7,083 nucleotides of DNA from positions 1-7,083 of the forward strand of contig DNNV01000247.1 of assembly GCA_003497505.1 (NCBI GenBank). Direction: 5' to 3'. The stretch's first letter is position 1, and each line of letters starts with the position of its first letter. Both the position numbers and the translations under genes were made by a program. The DNA comes from Clostridiales bacterium. GTDB lineage: Bacteria; Bacillota; Clostridia; Tissierellales; Sedimentibacteraceae. The notes under the pieces were generated by a model. That model had not been told where the DNA came from and ran no database searches. It was given only the letters and a program-made list of their open reading frames with translations. Below, piece after piece: positions 5,243 to 7,083 of this stretch.

Positions 5243-6937
5243 ATTTTTTATAACATCCGTCCATTTTGCATATGTTCCTAAATCCATGCCTTTAACTCTG
5301 GTGTTAATACCCCAAAGCTCTTTTCTGTAAGCAATTATAATATGAGGTATTTCCTCATTCATTATAGCAGCCCACTCCTTGTATATTTCGGCTCTCTTAG
5401 CCATATCAAATTCTGCTTTACCTTTTTTAACAAGCTCCATAGCATCAGCATTCTTGTAGCCTGAAGAGTTGAAGCCGCCTGCTACATATGCATCGTCATC
5501 AAACAGTGCACCTGTCGGGTCCGGGTCGATGCTTAGTACGAAGCCCATTGTGTAAATATCGAAATCCTTGTCTGCCGGTTCGGGGTCCATTGTACGTGAA
5601 ACAACTGTATCAAAGTCCATTAATTCTATTTTCAAATCAACTCCAAGCTGTTTCCACGTATCCGCTGCCATACCTGACAGAGTTCCCGGCCATGATGAAT
5701 CAGTATAAACCAGCCAGTTTACACTGAACTTCTGACCATCCTTGTAACGGAAGCCGTCAGAACCCATTTTCCAGCCAGCCTCATCCATCAATTGACCTGC
5801 TTTTTCCATATCAAATTTGTATGGGTTCAAGTCTGACGCATCAGGGAATGCCCATGATGATGGAGAAATAGGAGCCATACCAACCTCTGCCAGACCTTCA
5901 CCATACTGAGCATCTATGAAGGACTCTCTGTCCAATGCATACATAAGAGCCTGCCTTACTTTAACATCTGCGAGCTGAGGTCTTGTGCAGTTAAAGCACA
6001 TATAGGTGTAGCCGTTTCCGAGGTAGTTCGTTACGCTTATATTGCTTAATGCATTAGCAGCAGCCAAGTTATCCTTGCTTGATGATATTTGAGCGAAGTC
6101 TATTTGGTTTGTCTGAAGTGCAGCGAGAATACTTTCATCCGGAACTTCACTTACCAATACGCCGTCAATTTTAGCGGCATTTGCGCTGTCCCAATAATTT
6201 TGGTTCTTTACAAGCTTTATAAACTGCTTTGGTGCATAGCTGTCAAATGTCATTACATGAGAGCCGAGCGGTTTTTCGTTCAACGCAAGGAAATCTTCCC
6301 ACTTGTCAAATTTGTAATAGTGCTTTGGCATAATTCCGTATATAAAGGATTCAATATTTGCAGGTGCTGCCTTGTCGTCAGCAAATGTAAAGGATATTGT
6401 TTTCCCGTCTATTATTTTGATGGCATCAAATGTAGCCTTTGCACCCGAGTGGAACTCATCATATCCCTTCATGGAGCTTACTGCATATGCTCTCGGACCA
6501 TTGTAGTCAGGGCATGCTATTGTTTCATATGTAAAAGCAACGTCCTCCGTAGTTAAAGGTGTTCCGTCTGAGAACTTGATGCCGTCCTTTAATGTAAAGG
6601 TATAGGTCAACTTATCATCTGAAAGTTTCCAATCAGCCAGCATTGGAACATATTCACCTTCACTGTTGTTTATTGTCAGTGCTTCAAACAATACACTTGT
6701 GATATAATCATCATAAGTAGTATCTGACATAATAGGGTTAAATACTCCTGAGAAGCCGGTTCCTCCCATCTTTAAAATTTTGTTTGCCTTGATTTCTTCT
6801 TTAGGTGTTTCCGTCTTTGGTTGTTCCGTCTTTGGTTGTTCCGGTGTGCCGCTTTGCTCTTTAGCACCGCATCCTGCAAACGATATCAGCACCATTGCAA
6901 CAACAAGAATTAATGATAATAATTTTTTGGTTTTCAT
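5228..6937 (-). CDS. oppA: Peptide-binding lipoprotein of the ABC importer (SBP family 5, OppA/DppA type)
   Basis: Extracytoplasmic receptor that binds peptides and delivers them to OppBC; 569 residues. The N-terminus is a lipoprotein signal: basic MKTKK, hydrophobic 6-20, lipobox FAGC with lipidated Cys23. Residues 24-50 form a flexible Pro/Lys/Thr/Glu linker built on a tandem repeat. The family-5 binding domain fills the rest, with the classic signature region KLTYTFTLKDGIKFSDG (109-125) and the VRQALMYALDRESF motif (327-340). Unusually for a secreted protein, a CxxC pair (Cys314, Cys317) occurs just before that second motif. The start is supported by SD AGGGGG (6944-6949) six bases upstream and by the signal peptide beginning exactly there. 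It is the first gene after a strong promoter, consistent with the high amounts needed for binding proteins. Ligand class (oligo- or dipeptide) is assigned from context; other family-5 ligands such as nickel or sugars are less likely. Confidence 0.93.
   Translation of the reverse strand: MKTKKLLSLILVVAMVLISFAGCGAKEQSGTPEQPKTEQPKTETPKEEIKANKILKMGGTGFSGVFNPIMSDTTYDDYITSVLFEALTINNSEGEYVPMLADWKLSDDKLTYTFTLKDGIKFSDGTPLTTEDVAFTYETIACPDYNGPRAYAVSSMKGYDEFHSGAKATFDAIKIIDGKTISFTFADDKAAPANIESFIYGIMPKHYYKFDKWEDFLALNEKPLGSHVMTFDSYAPKQFIKLVKNQNYWDSANAAKIDGVLVSEVPDESILAALQTNQIDFAQISSSKDNLAAANALSNISVTNYLGNGYTYMCFNCTRPQLADVKVRQALMYALDRESFIDAQYGEGLAEVGMAPISPSSWAFPDASDLNPYKFDMEKAGQLMDEAGWKMGSDGFRYKDGQKFSVNWLVYTDSSWPGTLSGMAADTWKQLGVDLKIELMDFDTVVSRTMDPEPADKDFDIYTMGFVLSIDPDPTGALFDDDAYVAGGFNSSGYKNADAMELVKKGKAEFDMAKRAEIYKEWAAIMNEEIPHIIIAYRKELWGINTRVKGMDLGTYAKWTDVIKNISIE
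6809..6843 (-). repeat. 15-bp tandem repeat in the oppA linker
   Basis: Two full copies of TTCCGTCTTTGGTTG (plus strand, 6809-6823 and 6824-6838) plus the first five bases of a third. The length is a multiple of three, so copy-number change keeps the frame. On the minus strand it encodes the five-residue unit EQPKT in the linker just after the lipidated cysteine (residues 32-43). Confidence 0.85.
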
Positions 6938-6943
6938 AAATTA

Positions 6944-6949
6944 CCCCCT
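6944..6949 (-). promoter_or_regulatory. Ribosome binding site of oppA
   Basis: AGGGGG on the minus strand with six bases (TAATTT) to the ATG at 6935-6937. It fixes the start at the beginning of the signal peptide. Confidence 0.8.
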
Positions 6950-6958
6950 GATTTTATT

Positions 6959-6973
6959 TTCCCATATTGGGAA
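6959..6973 (-). promoter_or_regulatory. 15-nt palindrome in the oppA leader (possible operator or hairpin)
   Basis: TTCCCA and TGGGAA arms (6959-6964, 6968-6973) flank a 3-nt centre. It lies between the predicted transcription start and the oppA ribosome binding site, 9 nt upstream of the SD. It could be a repressor operator or a short RNA hairpin. It does not resemble the CodY consensus. The regulator is unknown. Confidence 0.35.
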
Positions 6974-7012
6974 TTATAGAGATGCCTATTCAGCATCGAC
7001 TATTATAATGAT

Positions 7013-7041
7013 ATTATATCTGTCTTTCCATATTTAGTCAA
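7013..7041 (-). promoter_or_regulatory. Sigma-A promoter of the opp operon
   Basis: On the minus strand, -35 TTGACT (7036-7041) and -10 TATAAT (7013-7018) are separated by exactly 17 bp, so 11 of 12 consensus bases match. The expected transcription start is near 7006, giving an untranslated leader of about 70 nt before oppA. The window 6938-7083 contains no gene and holds only this promoter and leader. Confidence 0.88.
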
Positions 7042-7083
7042 TGTGTTAACGAATATTTGCCTTATATTAACGCAGTATCCTAA

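Noticed and set aside
6089..6556. A 155-residue cysteine-rich reading frame on the plus strand.
   Set aside because: It lies wholly antisense to the well-supported oppA gene, and resembles no known family; it is a by-product of oppA codon use.
7002..7007. A second TATAAT on the minus strand just downstream of the called -10.
   Set aside because: At 17-bp spacing the upstream hexamer is TGGAAA, a poor -35, whereas the called pair is nearly perfect; AT-rich sequence explains it.
6938..7083. A riboswitch, T-box or tRNA in the oppA upstream region.
   Set aside because: The leader is only about 70 nt and has no T-box, SAM, lysine or other recognisable conserved core; only short palindromes are present.

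Overview
The window carries one nearly complete oligopeptide/dipeptide ABC-importer operon on the minus strand, facing the 3' end of a peptidase gene on the plus strand. The DNA is AT-rich. Shine-Dalgarno (SD) sites are strong (AAGGAGGG, AAGGGAGG), the promoter is a near-consensus sigma-A type, and the binding protein is a lipoprotein with a lipobox. Together these suggest a low-GC Gram-positive bacterium (Firmicutes), most likely a peptide-fermenting anaerobe of the Clostridia/Tissierellia kind. The genus cannot be named from the sequence alone, and no phage, IS, CRISPR, tRNA or rRNA signal was seen.

Layout from left to right: 1-996 (+) is an M24 metallopeptidase (Xaa-Pro aminopeptidase type) that lacks its N-terminus because the window starts inside it. 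A 14-bp hairpin (998-1035) fills the 40-nt gap between the two convergent genes and probably serves as a shared terminator. The minus-strand operon then reads, in transcription order: sigma-A promoter (7013-7041), oppA lipoprotein (5228-6937), a 76-nt gap holding a strong hairpin, oppB (4186-5151), oppC (3269-4174), oppD (2278-3261), oppF (1295-2281), and an 85-residue single-pass membrane protein of unknown function (1037-1294). From oppB onward the genes are packed to between 4-nt overlap and 17-nt spacing, with SD sites overlapping upstream genes or stop codons, which implies translational coupling.

Working model: OppA captures peptides outside the membrane, OppB and OppC form the channel, and OppD and OppF hydrolyse ATP. 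Both ATPases keep a four-cysteine C-terminal motif with identical spacing, which in this family can bind an iron-sulfur cluster. The neighbouring peptidase could cleave imported proline-containing peptides, but it is transcribed separately.

Most of the window is ordinary. Two points deserve a second look. One is the unrecognised small membrane protein locked to the end of the operon. The other is the oppA-oppB hairpin, one arm of which is also perfectly complementary to the oppB ribosome-binding site, giving two mutually exclusive RNA folds.
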